Positions 21,654-30,249 of a stretch of 32,986 nucleotides of DNA are shown here, one piece after another. The DNA is from an uncultured Bacilli bacterium (GTDB lineage: Bacteria; Bacillota_I; Bacilli_A; RF39; UBA660): positions 1 to 32,986 of the forward strand of contig CALVRJ010000014.1 of the NCBI GenBank assembly GCA_944358545.1, read 5' to 3'. The first letter of the stretch is position 1. Each line of letters starts with the position of its first letter. Below the pieces are notes generated by a model. The model did not search any database, had not been told where the DNA came from, and saw only the letters and a list, made by a program, of their open reading frames with translations. Position numbers and translations under genes: made by a program.

Positions 21654-22340
21654 ATGAAAATGCAATCCTTACTGGGTGATGTTAATAATCTAATTTTAGA
21701 TTGTGATTTATTTGATGGAAAAAAATTTAAACTTGAAAGAAATGAAAGCCAGTTATTAGCTATAAGTGATAATTTTAAAGTAGGTACTAGTTTATTTGAT
21801 AATACTTTAAGTATCTTTTTAACCGATTTTAAAGGAAAGGTAGATTTTAAATTAAGTGATGATGCTTTTGATTTAAATTTTACGATTTTTTCTAATTATT
21901 CTAGTGACTTTATGCAAACGACAAGAGTTTTTTATGATGATAATTTGAATATGGAAAGACAATTTTTATATAGTGAAGAAATTGGGGATAACATTTTTGG
22001 AAGAGTAGAATTGGGCCTTGTCAATTCCAAAGGCAGAATGATTGTGAATACTTCTGATAAAGGTTATAATGATGATTTTACTTTTGCGGCTGATTTAATA
22101 AGAAATGTTAAAAGCGGTTTTCGCAGATCAAAAGTTATTCAATGTAAAATTGACCGAGCTTTAAGTTTTTCTAAAAAAATGGTTCCGAATATTGAGGAGT
22201 TTTTGGAAGATAATTTTCCGATATTAATTGAGGATGGAATGGATGGTTACGATTTTTATCAGTGTTGCGGGAATACTGTAGTTAATGATATTTGTAGGTT
22301 TATAGAAGATCAGAAAGCTAAAAAAATGAGAATTAGGTGA
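21654..22340 (+). CDS. Unknown 228-residue protein, operon gene 2
   Basis: Not recognised. It starts 18 bases after gene 1 behind AAAGGTG. The product is acidic and soluble. Short beta-like segments (KKFKLERNESQLLAISDNFK, VDFKLSDDAFDLNFTIF) precede a helical end with VPNIEEFLEDNFPILIEDGM, comparable in place to the end of genes 1 and 3. A cysteine-rich patch (YQCCGNTVVNDIC) lies near the C-terminus. Stop is TGA, with the next start four bases later, so genes 2 and 3 are tightly coupled. Confidence 0.75.
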   Translation: MKMQSLLGDVNNLILDCDLFDGKKFKLERNESQLLAISDNFKVGTSLFDNTLSIFLTDFKGKVDFKLSDDAFDLNFTIFSNYSSDFMQTTRVFYDDNLNMERQFLYSEEIGDNIFGRVELGLVNSKGRMIVNTSDKGYNDDFTFAADLIRNVKSGFRRSKVIQCKIDRALSFSKKMVPNIEEFLEDNFPILIEDGMDGYDFYQCCGNTVVNDICRFIEDQKAKKMRIR

Positions 22341-22344
22341 TTAA

Positions 22345-23034
22345 ATGAACAAATATATTTTAAAAGTTTTAGATATTTTTGGACTTGATAAAAGAATAAT
22401 TGAGAATGGTTTTTTACAAAATAAAAAGGGAAAATTTGAAATTGAAAATCAAAAAAATAAATTTAATTTGAATGTTTTTTTAGATGATGAATTTTCTTCT
22501 GTTAATCTTGAATTTAATGATGATGAACTTTATAGGTTAACAATGCAAAACAGACTTATTTTAAGCAGAGAAAGAGAAATCGAATATACTTTTACTATCG
22601 ACAAGGATAATTTAATCGAAGTTTATATTACTAGGCATTTGTCTAGTATGCGATTTGAGTCATATCATTTGAAATATAACCCTAATAAGCCAAGTAGTAA
22701 AGATACAGTTTTACTGTTTGATAGAGGGGATAATATGGGTCTTGCCGATAGTTTAAATATTGCTTATAATCCGGATAATGATAATTATATTGCTGTTCAA
22801 CAAAAGAGAAGAGGCGATTATAAGCAAAAATTCGATAAAAAGGTAACGATGATTTTTGAACAGGAAGGAGAAGATATGACTAGAGGAATTTTTAAATCTC
22901 CTACAATTCAAAATACGTTACAAGAATGTTTAGTTAGCACGAAGAATTTAAATGATAATTTATGGGATTTTTGTGAAGAAGAATTTCCAATGGTTAGAGA
23001 ATATAATATTACTTCAAAGGTTTTAAAAAAGTAA
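22345..23034 (+). CDS. Unknown 229-residue protein, operon gene 3
   Basis: Not recognised. ATG 22345 follows TAGGTGATTAA. The product is soluble and rich in charged and aromatic residues, with a beta-like central part (FNLNVFLDDEFSSVNLEFND, EYTFTIDKDNLIEVYITRHL) and a helical end containing LWDFCEEEFPMVREYN, which resembles the EEFLEDNFP stretch of gene 2. Distant paralogy within the operon is plausible. The last codon and stop lie at the left edge of the terminator stem. Confidence 0.75.
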   Translation: MNKYILKVLDIFGLDKRIIENGFLQNKKGKFEIENQKNKFNLNVFLDDEFSSVNLEFNDDELYRLTMQNRLILSREREIEYTFTIDKDNLIEVYITRHLSSMRFESYHLKYNPNKPSSKDTVLLFDRGDNMGLADSLNIAYNPDNDNYIAVQQKRRGDYKQKFDKKVTMIFEQEGEDMTRGIFKSPTIQNTLQECLVSTKNLNDNLWDFCEEEFPMVREYNITSKVLKK

Positions 23035-23055
23035 ATCGGTTTTTACCGATTTTTT
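23033..23055 (+). terminator. Strong intrinsic terminator of the three-gene operon
   Basis: AAATCGGT (23033-23040) and ACCGATTT (23045-23052) form a perfect 8-bp stem with loop TTTT, followed by T to 23055. Confidence 0.9.
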
Positions 23056-23057
23056 GT

Positions 23058-23084
23058 TTGATAAAAGGGTGCGTGTGTTATAAT
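23058..23084 (+). promoter_or_regulatory. Promoter of priA
   Basis: TATAAT (23079-23084) with a TGT extension; TTGATA (23058-23063) lies upstream at a short 15-base spacing, so the extended -10 is probably the main element. Confidence 0.55.
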
Positions 23085-23100
23085 GTTTAAAGGTGAAAGT

Positions 23101-25248
23101 ATGTACGCAGATGTTTTAGTTGAAGTTAAGACAAATAATTTAGAAAAAATGTTTACTTACAAGATTCCAAACGAAATGAAATTGTGTCAAGGAATGCGAG
23201 TGTTAGTTCCTTTTGGTAAAAGAAATATCGAAGGATTTGTCATGAAAATTTATGATCATGGAGATTTTGAATATGAGGTTCGAGATATTGCCGAGGTTAT
23301 AGATGAGAGACCGGTTATTAATGCCGAGATGATGGAGCTTGGTAAGTATATTAGTTTAAAAACTTTATGTCCGCTTATTTTAGCTTATCAAACTATGCTT
23401 CCAAGAGCACTTAAAGCGAAGGTTAAGAGTAAGGTTAATAAAAAATATGCGACATACGTAGTTGTAAATAGTGATGAAGAACCGACAAGAGATAAACAGA
23501 AAGAGGTTTTCAATTATGTTAAAAAGTGTGGGAAGGTTTTAAAAGCTGAGGCTTTAAAAATAAATTCTTCAGTGAAAACGCTTATCGATAAAGGTTATTT
23601 GAAAGAGATAAAGGAAGAGGTTTATAGATTTTCAGAAGATGAGGCGGTGAGGCCAAATGATTTTGAACTTACTAAAGAACAAACAGAAGTTTTAAAGGAA
23701 ATAGATTTAAATAGTTTTAAACCTTATTTGTTACATGGTATTACAGGTAGTGGGAAAACCATTGTTTATATAAAGCTTATTTTAGATGTTTTGAAGAGAG
23801 GTAAAGAGGCAATTGTTTTAGTTCCGGAGATTAGTTTGACTCCACAGACAGCTGATGTTTTTAGAGGTTATTTCGGTGATAAGGTGGCTATTTTACACAG
23901 TGGTTTATCTGAAGGAGAAAAATATGATGAGTGGCGAAAGATTGAAAGAGGAGAAGTTTCGATTGCGATAGGGGCACGTAGTGCAATTTTCGCTCCATTT
24001 ACTAATTTAGGAATAATTATTGTCGATGAGGAGCATTCTTCTTCTTATAAGCAAGATAATAATCCAAAGTATAATGCGATAGATATTGCAATAAAAAGAG
24101 GTAAAACTTATAATATACCGGTTATTTTGGGTAGTGCAACGCCAAGCGTCGAAAGTTATACAAGAGCAAAAATGGGAATTTATAAGTTACTTTCAATGAA
24201 GAAGAGAGTTAATAATAGTGAGCCTAAGGTATATTTGGTCGATATGAAGGACGAGTTTAAAAAAGGAAATAGACTATTTTCAGATATTTTGGTTAAGAAG
24301 GTAAATGAAAGACTTAATAATGATGAACAAATTATTGTTTTATTAAATAGACGTGGTTTTTCAACGGTTGTTAGTTGCAAGGAGTGTGGATTTACACATA
24401 AATGTCCGAATTGTGATATACCACTTACTTATCATAAATCTAGAGGCGTTATGCGATGTCATTATTGTGATTATACGGTACCAAAGTTAAATGTTTGTCC
24501 GATTTGTAAAAGTAAAAATATAAATAGTACAGGTATGGGTACGGAAAGGTTAGAGGAAGAGTTTCAAAAAAAATTTCCAAAAGCCCGGACAATTAGAATG
24601 GATACGGATACAACGAGGAATAAAGGTGCGCATCGAAAGATTGTTGATGAATTTAGAGATGGTAATTACAATGTTTTGGTAGGTACACAGATGATTGCAA
24701 AAGGTCTTGATTTTCCAAAAGTAACTTTGGTTTTAGTTTTTAGTGCTGATGCTTCTTTAAATATTCCGGATTTTCGAAGTGCGGAAAGGACTTTTGAACT
24801 TTTAAATCAGGTTGTTGGACGAGCTGGAAGGGCAGATAAATTAGGTGAGGCTATTTTACAAGGGTTCAATATGAATCATTATAGTATTATAGCGGCAAGC
24901 AATAATGATTATGAGTCATTTTATAAAGAAGAGATGAGGATTAGAAAGATGCTAAAGTATCCACCTTACTATAATTTAGCGAAGGTGCAAATTAGTTCGA
25001 AGTTTTATGATAATTTAAGGGAAGAAGCTTCAAAGATAGCTGTTTATTTAAAGAATAATTTGAAAGATTGCGTCGTACTAGGTCCAGGAGCAGCGATGAT
25101 TCCAAAGGTTAATAATATATATTATATGAATATTATTATTAAATTTAAGAAGACTAAGGAGGTTACGGAGCCACTTAAGTTTATTTTAAAGAAATATGTA
25201 AATGGTAAAGTAGCTGTATCGGTTGATTTAAATCCGATAAAACTATAG
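23101..25248 (+). CDS. priA: Primosomal replication protein N' (PriA helicase)
   Basis: PriA restarts stalled replication forks by binding forked DNA and loading the replicative helicase. The 715-residue product has an N-terminal DNA-binding domain (MYADVLVEVKTNNLEKMFTY), Walker A GITGSGKT, a DEEH box (VDEEHSSSYKQDNNPKYN), and helicase motifs including GSATPSVESY. A zinc region with four Cys pairs (CKEC, CPNC, CHYC, CPIC) is followed by MIAKGLDFPKVTLV and the QVVGRAGRA motif. Start ATG 23101 is preferred over the in-frame ATG at 23083, which overlaps the -10 box; AAAGGTGAAAGT supplies the ribosome site. Length and motifs are complete. Confidence 0.96.
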   Translation: MYADVLVEVKTNNLEKMFTYKIPNEMKLCQGMRVLVPFGKRNIEGFVMKIYDHGDFEYEVRDIAEVIDERPVINAEMMELGKYISLKTLCPLILAYQTMLPRALKAKVKSKVNKKYATYVVVNSDEEPTRDKQKEVFNYVKKCGKVLKAEALKINSSVKTLIDKGYLKEIKEEVYRFSEDEAVRPNDFELTKEQTEVLKEIDLNSFKPYLLHGITGSGKTIVYIKLILDVLKRGKEAIVLVPEISLTPQTADVFRGYFGDKVAILHSGLSEGEKYDEWRKIERGEVSIAIGARSAIFAPFTNLGIIIVDEEHSSSYKQDNNPKYNAIDIAIKRGKTYNIPVILGSATPSVESYTRAKMGIYKLLSMKKRVNNSEPKVYLVDMKDEFKKGNRLFSDILVKKVNERLNNDEQIIVLLNRRGFSTVVSCKECGFTHKCPNCDIPLTYHKSRGVMRCHYCDYTVPKLNVCPICKSKNINSTGMGTERLEEEFQKKFPKARTIRMDTDTTRNKGAHRKIVDEFRDGNYNVLVGTQMIAKGLDFPKVTLVLVFSADASLNIPDFRSAERTFELLNQVVGRAGRADKLGEAILQGFNMNHYSIIAASNNDYESFYKEEMRIRKMLKYPPYYNLAKVQISSKFYDNLREEASKIAVYLKNNLKDCVVLGPGAAMIPKVNNIYYMNIIIKFKKTKEVTEPLKFILKKYVNGKVAVSVDLNPIKL

Positions 25249-25294
25249 TTATTTATAATGTTTTGTGATAAAATTAAGAATAGGGTGATGGTAA

Positions 25295-26254
25295 GTGAAT
25301 TTCGAAGATATAAAGTTAGAAAAAGATCCAACAATTATTTTTATGGGAACTCCAGAGTTTAGTGCGACGGTTTTACAAGGCCTTATGGAGCATTATAAAA
25401 TAAGAGCTATTGTAACGCAACCAGATAGAAAGGTTGGAAGAGATGAAAAAGTAATATTTTCACCGGTTAAACAAATTGCATTTGACAATGATATTTTGTG
25501 TTTACAACCAGAAAAAATTAGAGATATTTTACAAGATATAAATGTTTTAGAACCGGATTTGATTATAACTTGTGCATATGGACAAATTTTACCACTTGAA
25601 ATGTTACAGATTCCAACACTTGGTTGTATTAATGTTCATGCGTCATTACTTCCAAGGCTTAGAGGTGGGGCACCTATTCATCATGCAATTATAGATGGAT
25701 ATAGTAAGACAGGAATTACGATTATGTATATGGATAAAGGCATGGATACAGGAGATATTATAAGTCAAAGAGAAATTCCAATTACTGATGATGATACGGC
25801 TGAGACTTTACATGATAAGTTAGCTGTTTTGGGTAAAGATTTACTTATTGAGACACTTCCAAGTATTTTAAATAAGACTAATAAGCGTGTAGCTCAAGAT
25901 GAATCTTTAGCTACTTATGGTTTTAATATTACAAGAGAAGATGAACATATCGATTTTAATACGGTGAATAGACAAGTTATTAATAGAGTGCGGGGTCTTA
26001 ATTCTTGGCCTGGAGCTTATTGCCGACTTGACGATAAGATTTTAAAGGTCTGGAAGTGCCGTGAGGGCAGTGGATTTTATGATTTAGGTACCCCTGGTGA
26101 AATTACGAAAATTTATGATGATGGTTTTGGAGTTAAAACGAGTAATGGTGAGGTTGTTTTAACTGAGGTACAACTTGAAGGAAAGAAAAAAATGGCGGCT
26201 AAGGATTTTATAAATGGTTATCATGAGAATTTGGTAGGAAAAATATTAAGGTAG
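25295..26254 (+). CDS. fmt: Methionyl-tRNA formyltransferase
   Basis: Fmt formylates Met-tRNA(fMet) using 10-formyl-THF for translation initiation. The 319-residue product shows IFMGTPEFSATVLQGL near residue 15, the catalytic-site motif INVHASLLPRLRGGAPIHHA near 112, and a C-terminal tRNA-binding domain (NRVRGLNSWPGAYCRL). Start GTG 25295 follows GGGTGATGG; a weak extended -10 (TGATAAAAT, 25266-25274) lies just upstream. The family usually begins nearer to the IxFMGTPEF strand, so this N-terminus carries some 13 extra residues. It follows priA as in many Firmicutes, although def is absent here. Confidence 0.96.
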   Translation: MNFEDIKLEKDPTIIFMGTPEFSATVLQGLMEHYKIRAIVTQPDRKVGRDEKVIFSPVKQIAFDNDILCLQPEKIRDILQDINVLEPDLIITCAYGQILPLEMLQIPTLGCINVHASLLPRLRGGAPIHHAIIDGYSKTGITIMYMDKGMDTGDIISQREIPITDDDTAETLHDKLAVLGKDLLIETLPSILNKTNKRVAQDESLATYGFNITREDEHIDFNTVNRQVINRVRGLNSWPGAYCRLDDKILKVWKCREGSGFYDLGTPGEITKIYDDGFGVKTSNGEVVLTEVQLEGKKKMAAKDFINGYHENLVGKILR

Positions 26255-26255
26255 A

Positions 26256-26948
26256 ATGTTTAAAAGAATAGATGAAAATAAGTGGGTTCAAAAGTATAAA
26301 GAACTTAAAGAAAATCCAAAAACGCGAGATTTATTGAAAATTGGATTTTGGATAATATTTTTGATTGTAGCCGTTATATTGGTTAGAAGTATGACACCAA
26401 CGACTGAAGTTCAAAAAGTAGATAAAAAAGAGGTTAAAGATATTTCTAATTATGGATTTACTTATAAAGATAACACAAAAACAATTTTTGGTGTTGTCTA
26501 TGAAGATAAGATGATTTATTATTATGATAATAATAAGTATTATAAAAATAATGATGGTGTTTATTTAGTTAATGGCAGTGTGCTAGAAAAACAAGATATT
26601 AATGAAAGTTGGTTTAATATTACACCAAAATTTATAAATAATTTAACGGAAAGATTATCACCTAACACAGATAACGACATCAAAACGTATTTAGTTCCAC
26701 TTTCTAATTTTATAAATATTTTTGAAGTTGATACGGAAGTTGATTTGACTCAGGCCATGAATTATAATGTAACGATTCAGGTTCATGAGACAAATAATCT
26801 GATGGATAAAGTTACTCTTGATTTAAGTAATTATTATATGTTTAGAGGTTATCCAGATACTGGGGTGATAACTATAGATTATTACAATATCAATAAGTTA
26901 AATGATTTTTCTTTGGAATATGAAGATTTGTTAGGAGGAGAAGTATGA
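26256..26948 (+). CDS. Unknown single-pass membrane protein after fmt
   Basis: 230 residues, not recognised. A charged cytoplasmic N-terminus of about 28 residues (DENKWVQKYKELKENPKTRD) precedes one membrane helix (about 29-45, IGFWIIFLIVAVILV), then an extracytoplasmic domain of about 185 residues rich in Tyr, Asn and Asp. It starts one base after the fmt stop and overlaps the next gene by four bases, so it belongs to the fmt transcript. No lipobox or known domain was seen. Confidence 0.78.
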   Translation: MFKRIDENKWVQKYKELKENPKTRDLLKIGFWIIFLIVAVILVRSMTPTTEVQKVDKKEVKDISNYGFTYKDNTKTIFGVVYEDKMIYYYDNNKYYKNNDGVYLVNGSVLEKQDINESWFNITPKFINNLTERLSPNTDNDIKTYLVPLSNFINIFEVDTEVDLTQAMNYNVTIQVHETNNLMDKVTLDLSNYYMFRGYPDTGVITIDYYNINKLNDFSLEYEDLLGGEV

Positions 26949-27253
26949 GTATACCATTTATAATATTTTTATTAGGACTTATTTTAGTTATTGTTTTTTT
27001 CAAAAACTTTTATTCAGCTGTTTATTTTGTAGTTATTGTCGATATTTTCCTTAGAATTGTAACATATTTAAAGGTTAATATTTTGAGGGATGACGCATTT
27101 GGATTTTTTAATTTTATTCCAGCTGATGTTCCTTCTATTTTGAATAGCCTTAATTTAGGGGCATTTGAAGGGATATTTATGGCTCTTTATATAATTGTTT
27201 ATATCGTGTTTGAGGGTTTAATTATTTCAACTTTCTTTCACCGAAAGTTTTAA
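26945..27253 (+). CDS. Unknown small polytopic membrane protein
   Basis: 102 residues with three probable membrane helices (about 4-22, 24-45 and 76-97), separated by a loop containing LRDDAFGFFNFIPADVPSIL. It overlaps the previous gene by four bases (ATGA) and is probably its partner in the membrane. GGAGGAGAAGT before the ATG is a good ribosome site. Not recognised. A terminator follows. Confidence 0.75.
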   Translation: MSIPFIIFLLGLILVIVFFKNFYSAVYFVVIVDIFLRIVTYLKVNILRDDAFGFFNFIPADVPSILNSLNLGAFEGIFMALYIIVYIVFEGLIISTFFHRKF

Positions 27254-27275
27254 GTTTCCGAAAGGAAATTTTTTT
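27252..27275 (+). terminator. Intrinsic terminator of the fmt operon
   Basis: TTTCC (27255-27259), GAAA tetraloop, GGAAA (27264-27268), extendable outward, followed by seven T. Confidence 0.8.
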
Positions 27276-27322
27276 ATATACTAGGAATTTGCTTTGTAAA
27301 AGGAAAAGTTTGCAAAAAGTTA

Positions 27323-27351
27323 TTTACAAATATAACTATTCGTGATATATT
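27323..27351 (+). promoter_or_regulatory. Promoter of tnpB
   Basis: TTTACA (27323-27328) and TATATT (27346-27351) with 17 bases between and a TGA extension before the -10 box. Confidence 0.55.
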
Positions 27352-27379
27352 TATGGCAACAATGATAGGCGGTGATGGT

Positions 27380-28524
27380 ATGCAAATACTAAAAGGCTAT
27401 GTATTTAGACTTTATCCAAATGAAAAACAAACAGAGCTAATTAATAAAACTATTGGATGTTCAAGGTTTATTTATAATTACTTTTTAGATGATAAAATTA
27501 AAGAATATAAAGAAACTAAAAAAAGTAAATCAGCTTATGACCAAATAAAGTTAATACCATCACTTTCTAAAGAATATCCATTTTTAAAAGAAGTAGATAG
27601 TTGCAGTTTAAGAAATAGTTTATTTGATTTAGATAATGCTTATAAGAGATTTTATAATGGAAGTGGTTATCCTAGATTTAAAGCTAAAGGTGTTCATGAT
27701 AGTTATAAGACTAATAATATAAAAAGTAGTTATAAAGGTAATAATTATAATTCTATAAAGCTAGATTTAAAAAACAAAATAATTATTTTACCAAAATTAA
27801 AGGAAGTAAAGATAAGAGGATATAGAAATAAAGAAGTAGTGCCTGGTGAAGTAAAAAGTGCCGTAATTAAAAAAGAAGCTGGTAAGTATTATGTAAGTGT
27901 CTTAATCGAAGAAGAATTAATAAAACCAGCATTCAATCCTCAAAGTATAGTAGGTATTGACTTAGGTATAAAAGATTTAATCGTAACTAGTTATAATGAA
28001 AAAATAGAAAATAAGATAAAACTTAATACTAAAAGAATGATAGGACTACAAAGAGGTCTAGCTAGATGTAAAAAAGGTAGTAAAAACAGATATAAACTAA
28101 AACTCAAAATACAAAGATTATTTATGAAAATAAGAAATGCGAGAAAGCATATGTTACATGATATTACAAATAAATTAATAAAAGAAAATGACATTATAGT
28201 AACTGAGAATTTAGATGTAAAGGGTATGCAGAAAAATCACTATGTGGCAAAAGGCTTAAATGAAAACCCAATATCCGAGATAATAAGAGTACTTAAATAT
28301 AAAGCTAATTTGAATAATAAAAAACTAATCCAAATAGATACTATCCAAGTAGTCAAATATGTAGTAGTTGTAATTATCAAAATAAAGATGTAAAAGATTT
28401 AAGTATAAGGAAATGGGAATGCCCAGTATGTCACACTATACATGAACGTGATTATAATGCAGCTGTTAATATAATGTTCGAAGGGGTTAAAATATATATG
28501 AAAGGTTTAGAACAAACTATCTAA
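27380..28524 (+). pseudogene. tnpB: IS200/IS605-type TnpB, frameshifted near the C-terminus
   Basis: TnpB is an RNA-guided nuclease of IS200/IS605 elements and an ancestor of Cas12. MQILKGYVFRLYPNEKQTEL is the usual start. The RuvC-type region has VGIDLGIKDLIV (first catalytic Asp near residue 195) and IIVTENLDVKGM (Glu). At about 28340 the frame shifts: the first frame ends at a stop at 28391-28393, but the next frame continues as [15 protein letters not shown], then [17 protein letters not shown], ending at 28524. This restores the zinc-finger cysteines and the last RuvC Asp. One missing base explains it, either a true mutation or a sequencing error. No TnpA gene is present. ATG 27380 is chosen over 27353 because of the GGTGATGGT before it and the family start. 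Confidence 0.88.
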
Positions 28525-28640
28525 CAAATAAAATTTGGCACAATAAGTAATATAAGTAGGGTGGCGACCATCCGATATTGGTCTATGGAGAAATCTTAGG
28601 TTTCTGTGAAGTAGAAAGAGCTTACCGTGAGGTAAGCTAG
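28525..28640 (+). ncRNA. Probable TnpB omega-RNA (right end of the element)
   Basis: The GC-richer 116 bases after tnpB contain GGGTGGCGACCATCCGATAT and TTAGGTTTCTGTGAAGTAGA and end in a perfect 8-bp hairpin, AGCTTACC (28619-28626), GTGA loop, GGTAAGCT (28631-28638). TnpB elements carry their guide RNA at the 3' end of tnpB and into the right end, which is what this looks like. The start inside tnpB and the exact end are not determined. Confidence 0.6.
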
Positions 28641-28663
28641 TACCAAATTTATTTGGTATTTTG
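28641..28663 (+). terminator. Hairpin after the omega-RNA
   Basis: TACCAAAT (28641-28648) and ATTTGGTA (28651-28658) with a 2-base centre, then TTTTG. It could end the transcript or mark the right end of the element. Confidence 0.45.
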
Positions 28664-28668
28664 TTCTT

Positions 28669-28697
28669 AAAAAAGCGAAAGATTTTTATTTCTTTCG
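28669..28697 (-). terminator. Intrinsic terminator of the sortase operon
   Basis: On the minus strand, CGAAAGA and TCTTTCG (28691-28697 and 28676-28682) form a 7-bp stem, followed by C and a run of T (complement of 28669-28674). It lies just after the membrane-protein stop. Confidence 0.7.
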
Positions 28698-28699
28698 TT

Positions 28700-29458
28700 T
28701 TATATATCTAAGGTTTCAATGTCGTCATCGGAATTTTCGTCTTTATTTTCAGATGAGCTATTTTCATTAGTGTTTAAAACTTCGATATTGTTTGATTCAT
28801 TTTCTGGGATAATATTTGGTTTTTCAACTTTTTTTATAGAATTATCGCTTATTTGTTTTTCTTGGTATTCTTCGATGATTTTTTCATCACTTTTTTTTAT
28901 TAGCTTTGAAATGATAAATTTACTTATTAAGATTATTGTCCATATAGTAAAGAGGATGGTTGTACTTTCAATTAAGACAAGGACGTTTTGGTTAGTGTAT
29001 ACTTCTTCAGTACTATAAATATTGATGTTGTTAGAGATTATTTGTTCGAGGGTGTAGACCATCATAATCATAATAACGATGAAGAAGATAGAATTTATAA
29101 CTTTGGTTAAATTTTTAATATTTTTGCGATTTATACTGATTAAGAAGATAATGTTTGTTATAATTATTAAAATAACGTAGGTTGCGAGATTTGGAAAGAA
29201 TATTTGCATGAATATTTGGTTAATTAGGTTATCAAATATTTTGCTTAAGTATGAATTATACCGAATAATAATAAATGAAATAATAAATATCCAGCCAATT
29301 ATGTATAAGGTTTTGCCAATTTTTTTATTTTTCTTGATGTTAATTATCATAGCTAAGGTAAAGATAATACCTAAGATGATAAATAAGATAGAACTTGGAG
29401 ATCCTTCAAAGATGTTTAATAAGGTATCAAAAAATGTACCAGTTTCCAGTTTAATCAT
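28700..29458 (-). CDS. Polytopic membrane protein with acidic tail, next to sortase
   Basis: 252 residues, not recognised as a named family. About five membrane helices occupy residues 20-185 (ILFIILGIIFTLAMIINI, IIGWIFIISFIIIRY, YVILIIITNIIFLISI, FFIVIMIMMVYTLEQII, ILFTIWTIILISKFII). A hydrophilic tail of some 65 residues follows, rich in Glu, Asn and Ser and ending SDDDIETLDI. The start overlaps the sortase stop by one base, so the two are co-translated. A partner or substrate-handling role for the sortase is inference from the gene order. Confidence 0.75.
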   Translation of the reverse strand: MIKLETGTFFDTLLNIFEGSPSSILFIILGIIFTLAMIINIKKNKKIGKTLYIIGWIFIISFIIIRYNSYLSKIFDNLINQIFMQIFFPNLATYVILIIITNIIFLISINRKNIKNLTKVINSIFFIVIMIMMVYTLEQIISNNINIYSTEEVYTNQNVLVLIESTTILFTIWTIILISKFIISKLIKKSDEKIIEEYQEKQISDNSIKKVEKPNIIPENESNNIEVLNTNENSSSENKDENSDDDIETLDI

Positions 29459-30120
29459 TATATCCCTTCTTTACTTATTAATTCTCCAATGTAGACAGTT
29501 TGGAGTGTATCGCTGTCTTTAGTACAGGTTATTAAAGTAATACATGTTTTATTCGTATCACGGTAAATAGCTACTTGACCATTTTTAGGTACAGTATATA
29601 TTTTTACTATTTGATAGGTGTATTTGTTATTATTATAATAGACACTTACTAAATCATTATCCGCAAGTTGCCAGAGATTTTTAAAATAGCTTATAGATGC
29701 GGTTCCAGAGTGAGCGGCAAGGATAAGGTTTCCTTTATCTTTATCTGGCCAATCTGATGGACTAATTACTTGAATTCCTTTATTAACGTTATTATTTGGG
29801 TGGCCGATGTAATAAAATCCTTGTCTTAAATTTATTTTCTCAATTTCGAGATAGGCTGTATAATTGTCAGTGTTTTGTGGTGTGGGTGCGGGAGTTGGTT
29901 CCGGTTCACTTGGAGCCGGAGTTGGTTCTGACTTAGTTTCTTCGTCTTCTTTATTGACTTCTTCAGGCATTTGGTTTCCATATAACTTTAAATTTACCGT
30001 TTCAAAGGTTAAGTTTATTTTGGAAATTACATAGTTATAAGATAGGAGAGCAATGCCTATTAGGCCGATTATGAACATTACGATAATCAAGATACGGTTT
30101 ATAGTCATCTTTTTTTTCAT
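29458..30120 (-). CDS. Sortase-family protein, catalytic Arg apparently replaced
   Basis: 220 residues. A basic start and membrane helix (about 8-27) anchor it, and a Glu/Pro-rich linker (about 52-82, TPAPSEPEPTPAPT) leads to the sortase barrel. The catalytic His is in LAAHSG (H137) and the Cys in LITC (C199). Sortases join surface proteins to the cell wall or to each other through a Cys-His-Arg site. The Arg normally follows the Cys by about 8-13 residues; here the segment is KDSDTLQTVYIGEL with Gln near 207 and no Arg. Size and layout fit class D or E enzymes. The start follows AAGGAGACTGG. No LPXTG protein is seen in this window. Confidence 0.88.
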   Translation of the reverse strand: MKKKMTINRILIIVMFIIGLIGIALLSYNYVISKINLTFETVNLKLYGNQMPEEVNKEDEETKSEPTPAPSEPEPTPAPTPQNTDNYTAYLEIEKINLRQGFYYIGHPNNNVNKGIQVISPSDWPDKDKGNLILAAHSGTASISYFKNLWQLADNDLVSVYYNNNKYTYQIVKIYTVPKNGQVAIYRDTNKTCITLITCTKDSDTLQTVYIGELISKEGI

Positions 30121-30146
30121 TTTCCAGTCTCCTTATCATCTACTTA

Positions 30147-30176
30147 ATTTTATCATTCAAATAATGTTTAAGTCAA
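30147..30176 (-). promoter_or_regulatory. Promoter of the sortase operon
   Basis: On the minus strand TTGACT (30176-30171), 18 bases, TAAAAT (30152-30147), with a TGA extension before the -10 box. Confidence 0.65.
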
Positions 30177-30249
30177 TTAGATTATTTTTTTCTTTTTTAA
30201 TTACACATAAATTTCATAAAGGTATTGTAAAATTTAATTGGTGATTTAA

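Noticed and set aside
28719-29018. Plus-strand open frames within the sortase/membrane-protein region
   Set aside because: They are antisense to two overlapping minus-strand genes with clear motifs, promoter and terminator.
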